Positions 12,377 to 24,470 of a DNA stretch of 64,000 nucleotides are shown one piece after another. Source of the DNA: Plectrocnemia conspersa (taxonomy: Eukaryota > Arthropoda > Insecta > Trichoptera > Polycentropodidae); assembly GCA_009617715.1 (NCBI GenBank), contig VTFK01000188.1:1116001-1180000 (forward strand). Reading direction: 5' to 3'. The notes under the pieces are model-generated. The model was not told the origin of the DNA. It saw only the letters and a program-made list of their open reading frames with translations, and did no database searches. Position numbers and translations under genes: made by a program. The stretch's first letter is position 1, and each line of letters starts with the position of its first letter.

Positions 12377-12810
12377 TTGACAACACACGCAGAAATTAAT
12401 GATTCAAAATATATATTATATGCTGATGATCTGAAAGTGTTTCAAAATATTCGCACAAATTCTCTCTTTAGAAAAATACCCAGAATCGCTGTGGTGTGTT
12501 GTTATATTTTTCAGATTCCCCGCCCGGTGAAATTCTCTTACAGTTTGGGCGAAAGTATTTTAATTAAAAATACTTATGTAGTTCGAGCAGAGATTGAGAT
12601 TTTGTATTCACATCGCCAATATATGTATGTTCGGCTTCGTTTTATTGATGATTCGCGTTCTGTAATATACCTTAGTTCGTAGCGTCATCGAATATGGCTC
12701 CATTGTTTGGAATCCCAGCGAAGCTAAGTACTCATTGTTGTTAAAGAGGATTCAAATAATATTTTGGACCGTATTTGTATTTGTGTCTTTGTCAGATTTG
12801 CATTAAAAAA
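12377..12810 (+). pseudogene. LINE reverse transcriptase fragment
   Basis: INDSKYILYADDLKVFQ (about 12396-12446) is the catalytic YADD region of a non-LTR retrotransposon RT. In a second frame, SVIEYGSIVWNPSEAKYS and LLLKRIQ (about 12680-12760) match the conserved RT C-terminal part (EYxSxxWNP, RIQ). Stops and a frame change lie between them. An A-rich run with aaataaataaat at about 12805-12825 fits the LINE tail. Confidence 0.72.
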
Positions 12811-12829
12811 ATAAAATAAATAAATATTC

Positions 12830-14840
12830 TATCGAAAATAGAATTCATATATATTTGAATAACTCGTCGGAATTTACCATGGATGAGTCATCTCTTATCC
12901 ACCGGCTCGCCGTGCCATTTGAATTCTGCTATTTTCCAAGTATGTCGGCCGGCACATTTTTGTATTTAACTTTTTATTAACAAATTATTTTTTTAATGGT
13001 TCTCAATCTATGTTATTGTCGCAAAAACGTTTAAATGAAATATAATAATTTCATTTATTTTTATCCTACTCAACACAAAGCGCCATCGTTGAATAACCAA
13101 GAAATACAATAAAAACATATGTATGAATTATGTAATACTTTTCTTCGGTTACTTTAGCGTAGTCAAGTTCTAAATAGTAACATTTTATGGGCGACTATAT
13201 TTTTTTCAGGGTCATAAAGTATAACTGAGAAAAATTTGAAATGGTTGGCATTCAATGTATTGTAATACACATTTATATCAAGGAGAAAGAGAGGTGTCCT
13301 AAAGTGTATTATATAATTTTTGTGTTTAACATACATTTTTTTTTATTGCATATCGGACAATCACGCACGAAATTTTCGGCCGACCAAATTACCATCGCTG
13401 ACATAAATTAAACGTGTCATTACACCCGTTTGCATTAATCGCGCGTCTAATTGTCCGAGACGATCCATTGTTATGTGAGTCGACATCTTTCCATTGTTTT
13501 GTAGCAAAATTCTAGACAATTGCCTCTAATGCCATAACGACGATCGTTTGTGTGCATTTTTCGCATTCCTCGCGACTTATGCTAATTTTCCCACGATTTA
13601 TAACAAACGTATTTAACTAGTTACACTTTAACAATAACTAACAATGAAGATATTACCATTTTCATAAGATATTAACCAACCTCACTAGTGTTTCGCTGCG
13701 TGGACAATATTATTCACGTTTTTAAAAATATACTTTATAAGCTATATATATATATAACCTAATTTATAAGTGAAATAATTGTTTAATTATTAATAACAAA
13801 CTATCCATTGATATTTCAAGTTTACGATACTTTATATTTTACTATTGTTTACACAGAGAGAATCGTATACTATTATACGATTGAGTCACGAACATTCACG
13901 GAATTACACGTATGTCTTTATCAACAGTCAAATCTTACTCGGAAAAATAATAGTTCATTGTTTTTCGAGGCACGTGTTATAATTTTCACGCGCTGCTGCT
14001 TGTTCTTCTGTATAATTTACATAAATGTGGATAAAAAAAAGAAAGTTTAAAAGTTTTGTAGGGCACGTGCGTTTTTGCAAGGTCGAAGATGAATTGAGCG
14101 ATCGCGAAAAATTATCACCTGTCCGTGTAATGGAGTTGTTTTAAATCGTTTTGTTGTTGAGGAAGCACCTGTCTGATTTTTCGTGCAAATTTAAATGCTG
14201 TTCATTCCAGCCGAGTATAATTGCTGTTTATTTATAAAAACGAGCATATAATTACGTGACGTTAAAAGGGGATTATGCTTTTATTTGAGACATTTTAAAC
14301 AAGGAAAAACAATCATAATCTGTGTTATTTAAAGATTCGCAGATGTGTTTTTAAGTAATTGCTATTTCATAATCTCAATATAAACTAGATTGTCCACTAA
14401 TATTCAATCTTAGACACATTCATAGGTTGAAATCAAACGTGGACTTGGAATTATATCTCATGATTTTATATGACAAATATCTATAAAAAAATATAAAAAA
14501 CTCCATTTTAAGCGATAATTACTTTACTCCTACCATTCTGATGCATATGCTATGAAAATCCAAATTATTGTATCTAATAATTAGCAACTGATTTTTTACA
14601 TTAATTGCTACTTAAAACAACAATGCAATATGCACAAAACTATGTATAATATTTTGATTTTAACCTTTAGAATTAGTTTTAATATCTGTACCATTCGAAA
14701 ACTCTTACGACGTCCTGTTGAATTGCCTGCTGTCGAGCGAGCCGTATTTAATCGCACAAAAAGGTGACAATCGTGGCGTCCAAGAGCAAGTACGATTTAC
14801 ACACAAGGCCATCTGTATTAACATATAATAACCATATTTT
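12830..14840. other. AT-rich intron sequence
   Basis: No gene was recognised. The segment 13340-13620 is less AT-rich and could be conserved intronic sequence, but nothing specific is visible. There is an AT microsatellite near 13743-13757. Confidence 0.35.
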
Positions 14841-14965
14841 AGACAGCAACGATATGCGTGTCACACGTGCGTTTATCGTTTATTGATCTCATAATATTCC
14901 ATAGACAGCAACGATATGCGTGTCGTTATGCTTTTATCGATCTCAGAATTGCATATATTTGTCTC
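14841..14965. repeat. Two-copy tandem repeat, period about 62 bp
   Basis: agacagcaacgatatgcgtg occurs at 14841 and again at 14903, each followed by a similar tttatcg..gatctca segment. Confidence 0.7.
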
Positions 14966-17910
14966 TGAACACCAGTACCATGCGACCCTAATCGCCTGAC
15001 TATCTACTGTCGATAGAAACTGGTCGCCTGTTTCCATCTAACATTATCACGCTATAGTACCTCCTTTCGCTTATTTTTATCTGGCGATCGATAGTAAGGG
15101 CAAACGACGTAGTATATTTATTTAATTAAATTAAGACCAACAAATTTACGCCCCAATGTAGTTTTTTTTTTACTTTCAATAAGTATAATATTAAGCAAAA
15201 ATAAGATATTACACAAAATAAATTGTAGGAATAAAAGAAGAAAGGCGAAAAATTTCTCTCGAAAAAAGAACTGAAATATTATGTGTTTAGGCCATTTAAA
15301 ACTGCGGATCGGCTCGCGGGCCGTAGATTTCCTAGATATTTATGTACATAATAGATTGATTAATTGATTCTTAAAGATTGATAAAAATTAATTAAAGTTA
15401 CTTTACGACATTAATATATGTATGTAAATATTATGAGCAATTGGATTCATTGTTTGTATTGTTAAAAAAATTTTGACTTCCGTAAGGGTTGTTTCTGTAT
15501 TGATTTTATTGCGTGCGTTGATGGCACGCAGAGGGACGTTATACTATACATAACTTAAAATCTATGAGGTAATCCAATGGCATTTAAATAATATAAATAT
15601 AGCAATGTTACAATTGTGATAATAAGTCGCAAAAACGAATGATGACATTTAGTGATTGAAAATTATATTGTAAAGGGAAATACATAATTGAACTTTAGTT
15701 TAAATAGTTTCCACTTTAAATTTGACTCTTTGCACTATACATTTAATGTTTTGCACTATAAATGTAATACTTTGCACTATAAAAATAAACCGCACGCTGC
15801 ACGTGCGGTCTATTTTTAGATTTTGGTTAATTCGTTTAGGTTAGGTTTTGGTTTGAACAGAAAACGTGTGTTGTGTTCCACAATTGCATACTAACGTATT
15901 TATTATATTGCAAAGTATCAAATATATAGTGGAAATTATTTAAAATAAAGTCCAGTTAATTCACACCTTATTGTAAAATACTTTTATTAATATTCCTAAA
16001 ATTCACAAGATAGGGAAAATATTATATATTATTTAAGGCTTTCTAACCCTGAGGGGCTTGACTTCGCAGCTAGAAAAACGCTGTTAGAAACTAGTAATAA
16101 TACATTAGATTATATTACATGCGACAAACTATGATGGGCCAGTATCTGGTGGAGGAATGATGTCCGTAGATGAACCTCGGAGGTCTTGTAGATGGCAGTG
16201 AAAGTGTCTGGAGGTCGGTACTTATATATTCGGGAGTCTCAGGCCGTATCTTCGCTTCTCTGCCGGTGGGGGCGCATCTGCCAGGTGGGCTCCATTGGAA
16301 CCAACCTTAAGTATTAACGGTTGCAAAACTCGCTGACGAATCACAACCATGCAGCGATCATTCAGTCAATTGTTGCACTCGTTTCTTAGAACAACAAATA
16401 TATATACGCATTTAGAAACTTTTATTTACTTGATGGACATCCTTCTAAGGTCGAATTGTACAACGGGAATTTGTAGCCTTACGTGCTTTTTGTTTTCCGG
16501 TGATATACTGTTTCCTGTGACCGTTTCGTAACAAAAAAATATTCATTCAATGCAGCGGAGAATCCTTGCGTGTTATTTATATGAAACCATTTTTATAGTC
16601 TTAACGAGGGCTTTTGTGTGGTCCCGTCCTTTACCGTATTGTCTAGTTTATCACAGTTTCAATAATAAGATCCCCCCCCCATTTATATGATTAAAATTAA
16701 CGATTACTTAGGCAATCAAAAAATAAACTAATTTGCATAAAAAGTCACTCTAGAAGTAAATTAAAAGTTGTTCAATCGAAAACTTTGGCATGTGCAAATA
16801 CAGTTAAAGCGCACCAACAACCCCAGCGAATAACTGTTGTTTTTTTACGATCGCATGTCGCTTATGCATTAAGGTTTTTTCTTCCATCTCGTATTTATAA
16901 CAAGCCATAATTTTCAAGAGCACAAATTGTCGCGTGCATGCGTAATTTGTACTGTTAATCAATATTAACTTGCGGCAGGTGTGCATTACCGACAATCAAC
17001 TTGTTATTTCAGTTAACACAATACGATTTTGCACGTTTTTTATCATTATAAATAAACAATGATTTATTTTGATAATAATAATCATGCCTTCCTTAACCAA
17101 AAATTCAATAACTGCACGATGTACATTTTTACAATTTTTATATTATTCTAGATTAAGAATAGACGTATCAATTTTCACAGGACGCGAATAAAGGTTGATA
17201 CTATATATAAATAACTCTCTATGCCATATATGTATGTGTATATAATCAGGCCTGTCGAGAGGAGGGGGAGAGAAGGCATAAATTCCCAGGCCCCGTTCTC
17301 CTTGAGGGGTTTGACTCTGGAAAAATTCATAACAAGAATATACATATGTATAAAAAAGTCATAATTTAGCTCAAATAATAAATCTGAACTAAACTACAGT
17401 TGTTTGAGATGTACGTACTGATGTATTTCAGGTATAAGTTCCTTCAGCCCTTTTTATAGTACATAGTAGTACATACAATAAACATTATTATTCAAAGGAA
17501 CAGATTGTATATTTTTGATGCGGCTCCGTTTGTGTTAAAATTTGTTTGCAAATTATTGTTGATTTTATTGCTTTTTGAATGTTTAAAAAATATTAGACTT
17601 GAGAGAATATATATTCAACGATTATAAATTAGTAGCAGTGAATTTAGGTATTTAATCTGATTTTTCAGATCGAATACAAAAAAATAACGAAAAATCAATA
17701 ACAGCACCAGCTGAATTATATAATTTTAATGTTTTTATAGATTGTATTATCAGTAATTTGTCAACTGGATTTAATGCAGCTAAAATAAATAAATAATACA
17801 TTTAGTTTCATTTGGTTATTCCTAAAAAAAAAACTAGAAAAAATATTCTCGAATCTATCCCGAACATACTTTTTAAAATATGTCATTTCAGTAACATCAT
17901 ATCAAAATAC
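14966..17910. other. Intron sequence with small repeats
   Basis: Three spaced ctttgcactata-type units lie at about 15729-15782, directly followed by an imperfect hairpin containing ccgcacg and cgtgcgg (15790-15815). A moderately GC-rich block (16040-16340) is unclassified. The 17363-17425 segment (aatctgaactaaactacagt) recurs at 39131-39180. No gene was recognised. Confidence 0.4.
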
Positions 17911-18935
17911 ATTTTCACCAGTAGATTTATACATATATTTACAAATGAAAATATAAATTATTTGGCAGATGCTAGTATTGCAATTATATGATTTCAACTT
18001 TTCTATATATAGTAATTTTAATTTGACAGTTACGGAACGTCTATTTGCTGTTCAAACCCAAACCAAATCTAATGAATGTTCTAAAAATAATTATAGTTTT
18101 AGAACTTTTATTAGGACAAGTCCAATATACAAACTTAGCTAACTCATCTCTCAGGGAAAAATAAGCGGAAAAATAAGTACAGACTGACACCGCATCTCAC
18201 ATATTGTTCCATAGTTCGTGTGCATTTCGATATTACACTATGTTTTAAAAATATGATATTATTAAGGACTTCTAATATAAGAAAGCTGATCAAAGTATAA
18301 TCAAACCGAATTTTGGTCAATAGGAGAGCGCAAAAAAAATGATCACTTCTCAGAAGTCAAAAATTCACGTCAAAAGCAATAAAATCGTGCCGACGACGGC
18401 GACGGCACGATTTTATTGCTTTTGACGTGGATTTTTGACTTCTGAGAAGGGATAATTGTTTTTTTTTGTGATCTTCTATTGGGCAAAATTCGGTTTAGAT
18501 GCACTTTATTCGATTTTCACTCGTAATATTGTTATAAAAGTCTTTATATAGATGCTTGATAATCGAGCGTTTTCACCGTGGTGGTACGATTTTATTGCTT
18601 TTGACCTAGACTTGAAATTTACTATATGGCAACACTGATCAGCAAAAATACATGAATTATTATCATCTGAATATTTATGAGTAGATATTTTTAATAATTT
18701 TTAATGCATAATTAAAATATTTTGCATAAAATATGATTTCAGAAAACATGTCGCAATGGTGGCTAATTTTTATCTTTATTTGTAGCATAGAAAGAGCTAA
18801 CTCGTACCTATTATTTATTAAAAAAAAAATATTACAATGTTAAAACATATAAACATATAAAATGCCATTTTTGTCATGAGGCCCGGAATCATTGTTTTCC
18901 CAGGGCCTGGGATCGCTTTTGGAGGCCCTGCATAT
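17911..18935 (+). repeat. Hairpin-core repeat family, longest copy
   Basis: Left segment 17911-18300 contains attttcaccagta, cggaacgtctatttgctg and cgatattacactatg. The hairpin 18301-18498 has arms of about 92 bp: tcaaaccgaattttgg, aggagagcgc and ttctcagaag, mirrored around a short gacgacggcgac loop. Right segment 18500-18935 runs from ctttattcgattttcac through tgtcgcaatggtgg to ggaatcattg and ggaggccctgc. No protein-coding capacity is evident. Termini are inferred from where similarity between copies stops. Confidence 0.75.
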
Positions 18936-19519
18936 AATACGTCACTATTACGAAATTTTTAAAAGCCCGTAAAGCGGATTTCGTTCCGTAAAATTCAACT
19001 CGTTGAGCAACTATTGTAAATTATAGACAGATTATTTGGGCTTTGTTCTTCTCTAGAATGCATTGTGTCGCGGCTAGGGTTTATCTTCCGGACCTTAGAA
19101 TCTCGGCATCCCAGTTTTCTTGGGATTACAATGAAACAATCCAGGAAATGAATAAATACATATTTGTTATAAACCTTATATTAATTATTAATTATTAAAC
19201 GTGTCTACGAGTTTATTAAATCAAATGATTTCTCGTGTAATAAATTTTGCTATGTCGCTGCTGTACCTTTTTTTATTAAAAGTTTATTTTTCAATTTACA
19301 GGATATTTTTAATGTTCTGCTGTAATTTTGAAAACAAATAATGGTTTAATGTGCTAAATTCACAGCTGCATTCAGAGCAGGTAGTAAGAAAAGGGACAGG
19401 GATTTCCAGGGAATAACAATAAGCTTAATGACCGCTTTTATGAATTATGATTAGCAAACATTTCGATTTGACTTCCTTGTTATGCTGTTTACAACAATCA
19501 ATTTATATACCTACATTTT
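18936..19519. other. Intron sequence, nothing recognised
   Basis: AT-rich, without a convincing reading frame or repeat match in the window. Confidence 0.4.
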
Positions 19520-19865
19520 AAAATGTGTTACTATTTACAAAAGTCGCCTCCCCCTCACTATTAAAATGCACCACCTGCTATTTTTACCGTATAAGTACAC
19601 GTGATACATTCAAATATCCATACCTAGGGGTGCCATTAGGCGTTGGCGCCGCGTTCCCACCCTCTGGGCACCACGACGAAAAGCACATTTTCACGGCGAG
19701 GAAATTGAACGTCACGGCCATGCGATTTGCGCGCAGGGTCGCCAGCCCTAGGAAAGCGCGTACTATGGCCGCAGGGGTGGCTGGGGGGCGAAATCGACAA
19801 TTCAAAACCACCACCCGCTCCCACCCTTCAGCTTGCTACACCTGAACCCTTGTGTGACAAGGCAA
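19520..19865. promoter_or_regulatory. GC-rich intronic island
   Basis: CpG-rich with reading frames open on both strands, which reflects base composition more than coding. It contains aggcgttggcgccgcgttcc and a tatggccgcaggggtggc stretch. No protein family is recognisable. It could be a regulatory element or the edge of a mobile element. Confidence 0.3.
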
Positions 19866-20990
19866 GATTTATATATTGTCTGAAAAAATTAATCGCCGGG
19901 GGAAAAGGGCGAGAGAAAAATGTTATTATGGGTCGGTCGGAAAGTTGCAAGACATTTGATATAATGTGGGTGGGTAGCGTATGATTTTTTTATGTTGTTG
20001 TGAATGCGTGACCTTGAATGAAGCATGTATGTGCGTAATTTTGAACGTAGTGCATTCAATTGTGACATTAATGAACGATTCATCGAGTTCGTGTTCTTCT
20101 TCGAACACTTCTATAAGTTTTTGTTTGATTGTTGAGTTGTGTAATCGATGTTTTTAATCAATCATGGCCCAAATATATTCTATAGGTTTAACTAAGCACT
20201 ATTTCAGTACCAGTTTAATACTTATTTCCAGATTTTGAACTATTTTAATAAAGTATTAATCTTCCCTGTATTGATCAAATTAATACTATTTTCTTATCAG
20301 ATATCAAAAACACAAATTTGGTTGCTGATGGGATTTTATTATCCACCACCTTCACTGTTACGTCGATAAAGTGGGTAACTTCCATTGCGGAATGCATGAA
20401 GCACCCCATATCAATTTTTCTCTCTGGATTTTTTTTGCTATCTTCGTATTTTCCGCCACTTTGACGACGAACATAGAAAAAAAACTTTGTATTATTTTAC
20501 AATGAAAAAGTTTTTTTTTTTAATTTCACGCAAATTTTTCAAATGCTTTTTTTATTTAAATATAATTATTTTTAATATTTAACACTAATGTTTAGTGAAG
20601 CTTATTCCTTGGACCATTTGGGTAAAAATATGTTTGAATTGAGATAAAAATGTACAAATAGTAGAAAGAATTTCGTGTATGCAATACCTTCTTTTGTTTT
20701 CACTTCGCCAGCCAGCCCTATCATAAAAAATGGCGTTGTCATTCTTCTGATACATAATTTAATTATTGGGAGCTGCTAAGTACCGTTAGATTTTCTTGAG
20801 ATCAAACAAATGTATTGATTTTATATCGATATGTCGCATGTATACATAAATATCGAGGGTGTAAAATTAAATTTTAAAAAATTGCGCCAAAATGGCGTCC
20901 GGTGGGATTATTCGCATATGTAGGGTGAAACGATATTTTGGTTCTCTTGGACTAAAAGGGATTTTATTATTCTACTTTGATATCCCACCC
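19866..20990. other. AT-rich intron sequence
   Basis: No gene or clear element was recognised. Confidence 0.4.
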
Positions 20991-21319
20991 CAGGGGTTCC
21001 CAACCCTTTTGTATCCTAGAGCGCATTTTACAATATCGGTAGGGCAGCGGGCACCACCTGACTCGTCAAAGATTCCTTTTTTTGCCACTTACAGGAGCTA
21101 TAATCGGAAAAAAGTCGGCGATCTCGGCCGATTTCAGTTGTAGCTTCGGTTTGGACAACTTCGAGAGAGTGTAGTAGAGGCTTAACAAATAATTAAAAAT
21201 AATTTAAATTTTTAATTAGTGTTTGTGAAAAAAATTCTATTGCGGTCGAATAGTGGCGGGCGCACACAAATCGGTCCGCGGGCGCCATGGTGCCCGCGGG
21301 CATGGGGTTGGGAACCCCT
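20991..21319. mobile_element. Non-autonomous hAT-like element (MITE)
   Basis: The terminal inverted repeats caggggttcccaaccc (20991-21006) and gggttgggaacccctg (21304-21319) are perfect over 16 bp. The 8-bp flanks tcccaccc (20983-20990) and tcctaccc (21320-21327) differ at one base, as an aged target-site duplication would. CAG ends and 8-bp duplications fit the hAT superfamily. There is no transposase frame. An internal stretch (21112-21184) resembles 57680-57745. Confidence 0.8.
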
Positions 21320-21654
21320 GTCCTACCCCAATAAAACTACTAAGGTTAGGTTAGGTTATTCAATTTATTTTACGCTTTTGCTTTCGTAGTTCTAGGCCAT
21401 GGAGATATCGTTTTCAACAAATGAAATGTACGGATTAAAAAAACATACTCGGTTTTACCGGTATTTTATTTTGTAATACCGGTAGTATCGAAGGTCAATT
21501 TTTACGCCAATACCGGTACCACCGGTATTGCAATCCCTATCTATAACATGTATAAATGTTATTTTACCCAACAACAATTAAAAATAAGTAATGGTACTGT
21601 CTCATATTTTTGTATTTTTATGATTTAAAAAACGATTCGGGACTTGAAATAAGT

Positions 21655-21790
21655 CTTTGTTGTCACGTCATGCGACCATGTTGTTTCCGCGCCCCTTCCA
21701 CTGTCGAGCCACTCGTGCGGTTCTGTAGTAGCCTGTGGCTTGTGGACGGCGACACACGTGCGCACGCGCTGCTCGTTTTTTTTTACGAAG
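21655..21790 (+). promoter_or_regulatory. Probable promoter and 5' UTR of the MADF-BESS gene
   Basis: This GC- and CpG-enriched stretch directly precedes the start codon and contrasts with the AT-rich flank. It contains an E-box CACGTG at 21755-21760 and a cacgtcatg motif near 21664. No TATA box is evident. A short upstream ATG at 21678 would open a small uORF. The promoter role is inferred from position and composition. Confidence 0.5.
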
Positions 21791-21947
21791 ATGGCTGTGA
21801 AAGACGAAGAGTTAAATTTCAACATCGCATTCATTGAAGAAGTCGAAAAACACCCACATCTATACAATTACACATTGGGCGATTATAGCAACAGAGCGCT
21901 AGTGGAGAAAACTTGGTCTAAGATAGCAAACAAATTTAACGAGCCAG
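21791..21947 (+). CDS. MADF-BESS domain protein, exon 1
   Basis: This exon carries the start codon (gaagATGg, acceptable context) and codons 1-52 plus one base. The donor is gtatgc from 21948. The encoded MADF half contains FIEEVEKHPHLYNY (residues 14-27), GDYSNR and the tryptophan of KTWSKIANKF. These are hallmark positions of the MADF domain, a SANT/Myb-related DNA-binding fold found in fly Adf1, Dip3 and Stonewall. The product is probably a nuclear, sequence-specific regulator, but target and role are unknown. The gene is nested in the Kdm3 intron on the same strand. No nearby in-frame ATG gives a better MADF start; an alternative upstream ATG at 21740 would only add a low-complexity leader. 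MADF genes are often multicopy in insects, so no orthologue name is given. Confidence 0.85.
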
Positions 21948-22015
21948 GTATGCAACATTAAGTACAGACTTTATTTATACCTACCCATTATCACAAAGTG
22001 CTTATGTTGTTTCAG

Positions 22016-22605
22016 TTGATAAGTGTAAATTTAAATGGAAAAAGATAAGATCGTGTTACTCCAGATATGTAAACAAAAGATCGAAAAACAAGGTCGAGCC
22101 TAAAACTTACTACCTGGCTGAGAATTTACTGTTTTTGAAGGAATTTACAAAATCACGCGAATCGATACACCTTGGAAGTGTATCCAAAACAGCTAGCATT
22201 CCATTGTCAGAATTTGTAGACGCTTCCAATACGTCGAACGAAGAATTTGTTGAAGAAATAGAAAATGTTAAGAAAGAACTTTACGGATTGCGGAGTGATT
22301 CTGAAGAAGACGTCGATGTTTTAGGCCTGAACGAAGTCACAATGTCTCCCACTACATCACAATTAATGAAGTTATTGAAACGACCGACGAGTGATATAGA
22401 TCGAATTGCAAAAGGATGCTTTAAAGCTAAAGCGCAGAAACTAAACAATGAAAGAAAAACTGAATATGACGAGAAACATGCAATGGAACTGTTCTTAATG
22501 AGCTTATTGCCGCGAATTATTGTCATGTCAGAAGAAAAACAGTCCGAGTTTCAAGTAGGAGTATTGAATTTACTGCACGCGTTGAAATTTAATAATGATT
22601 TATAA
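22016..22605 (+). CDS. MADF-BESS domain protein, exon 2
   Basis: The exon begins after tttcag (22010-22015). Its first two bases complete the valine codon started in exon 1, and it runs to a TAA at 22603-22605. Joined, the gene encodes 248 residues. The rest of the MADF domain is here: CKFKWKKIRS and YSRYVNK, then YYLAENLLFL to about residue 95. Residues 125-155 form an acidic linker (EEFVEEIE, SDSEEDVDV). A C-terminal BESS motif at about residues 209-245 contains MELFLMSLLP and QVGVLNLLHAL. BESS motifs mediate protein-protein contacts and usually occur with MADF. Length and domain order are typical of insect MADF-BESS factors. The frame is open and the 68-bp intron is clean, so this looks like a working gene. 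PIF/Harbinger transposons carry a related DNA-binding protein, but no Harbinger transposase is visible nearby. Confidence 0.87.
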
Positions 22606-22623
22606 CACATACTTTATTATTTG

Positions 22624-22629
22624 AATAAA
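22624..22629 (+). terminator. Polyadenylation signal of the MADF-BESS gene
   Basis: A canonical AATAAA lies 19 bp after the stop codon and is followed by a T-rich stretch. This fits a very short 3' UTR. Confidence 0.7.
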
Positions 22630-23090
22630 AGTTTTTTTAATTGAAAATTGTATTTACGTTCTCAAACTCAAATATTGCCTTTAAATTCAAATTTAAATCA
22701 GGAGTAGTCATATTTCTAGTAGAGGGCCAAATGTCTAGTTTGAGTCGTTTGACTAAATGACATGAATGATATAAATGTCAAAAATCTTTTGAGATGTGTT
22801 AATCAATAATAATAGACGGAACATCCCATATGTTTGTTTATTGCGAAAGCTCTATTTTACAAATAATATATGGTTGTAAAATTCAGGTATAAATGGCCTT
22901 TCATGAAGACGTAAAAAATAGTTTCAAGTCACATTTTAGTTATAAAACGCATAACTATTTAAATTATTTATTTATAAAACATACTTTAGTTTATAAATTA
23001 TGGTCTAGTCTTAAATATTTATAAACTGCTTAAAACTACTGTAAAAAAATTATTACATATTTTTAAAATGCGCACAATCGATGATATATC
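22630..23090. other. AT-rich sequence downstream of the MADF-BESS gene
   Basis: Nothing was recognised. Confidence 0.4.
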
Positions 23091-23094
23091 AGAA

Positions 23095-23310
23095 CGATAG
23101 ATCAGTGTTAAGGTTGGTGACTAATACCTGAAAGACCTAGGTTTTAAAATCATATGGGCCCTAGCGTTTCTCGATTTTTATCGTGACTAAGAGATCAAAA
23201 TTAGTGATTATTATATAATTATAATTCCGATCGATCATTAAAAATTAGTTATTCCTAAATTTTCCGAACCTGACAAATTAATATTGTTGTAAAATTAAAT
23301 TCGACCGATT
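23095..23310 (+). mobile_element. tRNA-derived SINE, family B, copy 1
   Basis: It aligns with 42850-43045. Shared blocks are a degenerate tRNA-like head with ggtgactaatacctgaaaga (compare ggtgacttacctaaaagat), then attagtgattatt and the diagnostic ataattccgatcgatca. The B-box (aggttttaaaatc) has decayed. Confidence 0.65.
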
Positions 23311-23649
23311 TACATATTAGCAATGAAAGGAATGTATTTATTTTTATTCCAAAAATAATAGAGCAGTGTGTCCATACCTTTAATTTAGTTTTTATTATAC
23401 AGAAATACTACAACTTAGCATGTTCAAAAAATTATACTATAATAAATTGTATTATAAAACTTAAAATAAAATAAAAATATTCGCATTTATTTAAAAACAC
23501 GGATAAAAACCTGAGCTTAGTAAATTAAAACAATGTCTATCTTTTAGTCCAGTTTCATACTTGATTTTATTATGTATTCTTGAACTTTTACAGCTTATAT
23601 CTATATCATAATTTTTACAATTTTATTAATAAAAATATGCACAATGTTT

Positions 23650-24470
23650 AGAAATGCTCTTTTGACAACGATGTATCAATGAATGAATCCATTTTTTCTA
23701 AAAAATCTTATTTTTTGGAGTTTTGAAGTCACCAGAAGCTTTTATAATAAATATCACTCAAATTATTGAATTTCATATTTCTAAGAAATAAGTCTAAATG
23801 TTTTGAAGTGTGGTAATCCGTAAGGGAAAGGTCAGAAAAATATCCAGCATAAGGGATAAAATAATTCTCATTCATGATTAATGAAGTATAAGGTTTCGCA
23901 TTACCGTGAAGCAATATCGCTCTAATCAATATCGGATATTTAATGAAGCAGTATCGAATAATTAATGGTTAATTTTCCATGCATGATTTCAATTTCCCTA
24001 CGATATAATTTCGCTCTAATAGTCTCGCACGGTTTAAGAAGTGGTCGATGGAAATTTCACTCATAATACTATCATCGTATTTTTTCAGCTGTAAACTCGG
24101 TTTGGAGCTTCTTTGCGGTCTAATCATTGCTCTTCTGGTTATCGTAGATAATCGACTTCTCATTGTAGGTGAAGGTTCTCTTCAATAATGGTTACCTATT
24201 GTTTATGATAATTAACGAGGAACAGACTTAAAAACATATCTATTTCCTACATCATTCAGATCTCGTTAAACGGTTTCATGAGAAACTTCCTTAAGCTTTC
24301 TTTATCAACAGCAGATGGATGTGTTCCACGGGGCTCATTTTAAATAATAATATCACCAGTATGAAATTTCTCGAATCAATGTTCTACAGTTCTCTGACTA
24401 ACAGCACCCTCGCCAAATACCAAATTGCTATTTCTCGCAGTCTGACATATAATATTTAATGTACTCATGT
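23650..24470 (-). pseudogene. Mariner transposase pseudogene
   Basis: Minus-strand peptides appear in mariner order. FGEGAVSQRTVEH and FEKFHTGD (about 24345-24425) match the N-terminal helix-turn-helix region. KPSLQLKK lies at about 24090. ILLHGNAKPYTSLI, TDYHTSKHLDLFLR and KFNNLSD (23729-23929) match the mariner HDNARPH..TDYHLFRSL..F block. Stops and frameshifts separate them. The second catalytic Asp is changed (HGN instead of HDN), so the enzyme would be inactive even with the frames repaired. Terminal repeats were not identified. Confidence 0.8.

Noticed and set aside
19525..19845. Long overlapping frames on both strands in the GC-rich island
   Set aside because: Open frames on both strands in GC-rich sequence are expected by composition. 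No domain is visible.
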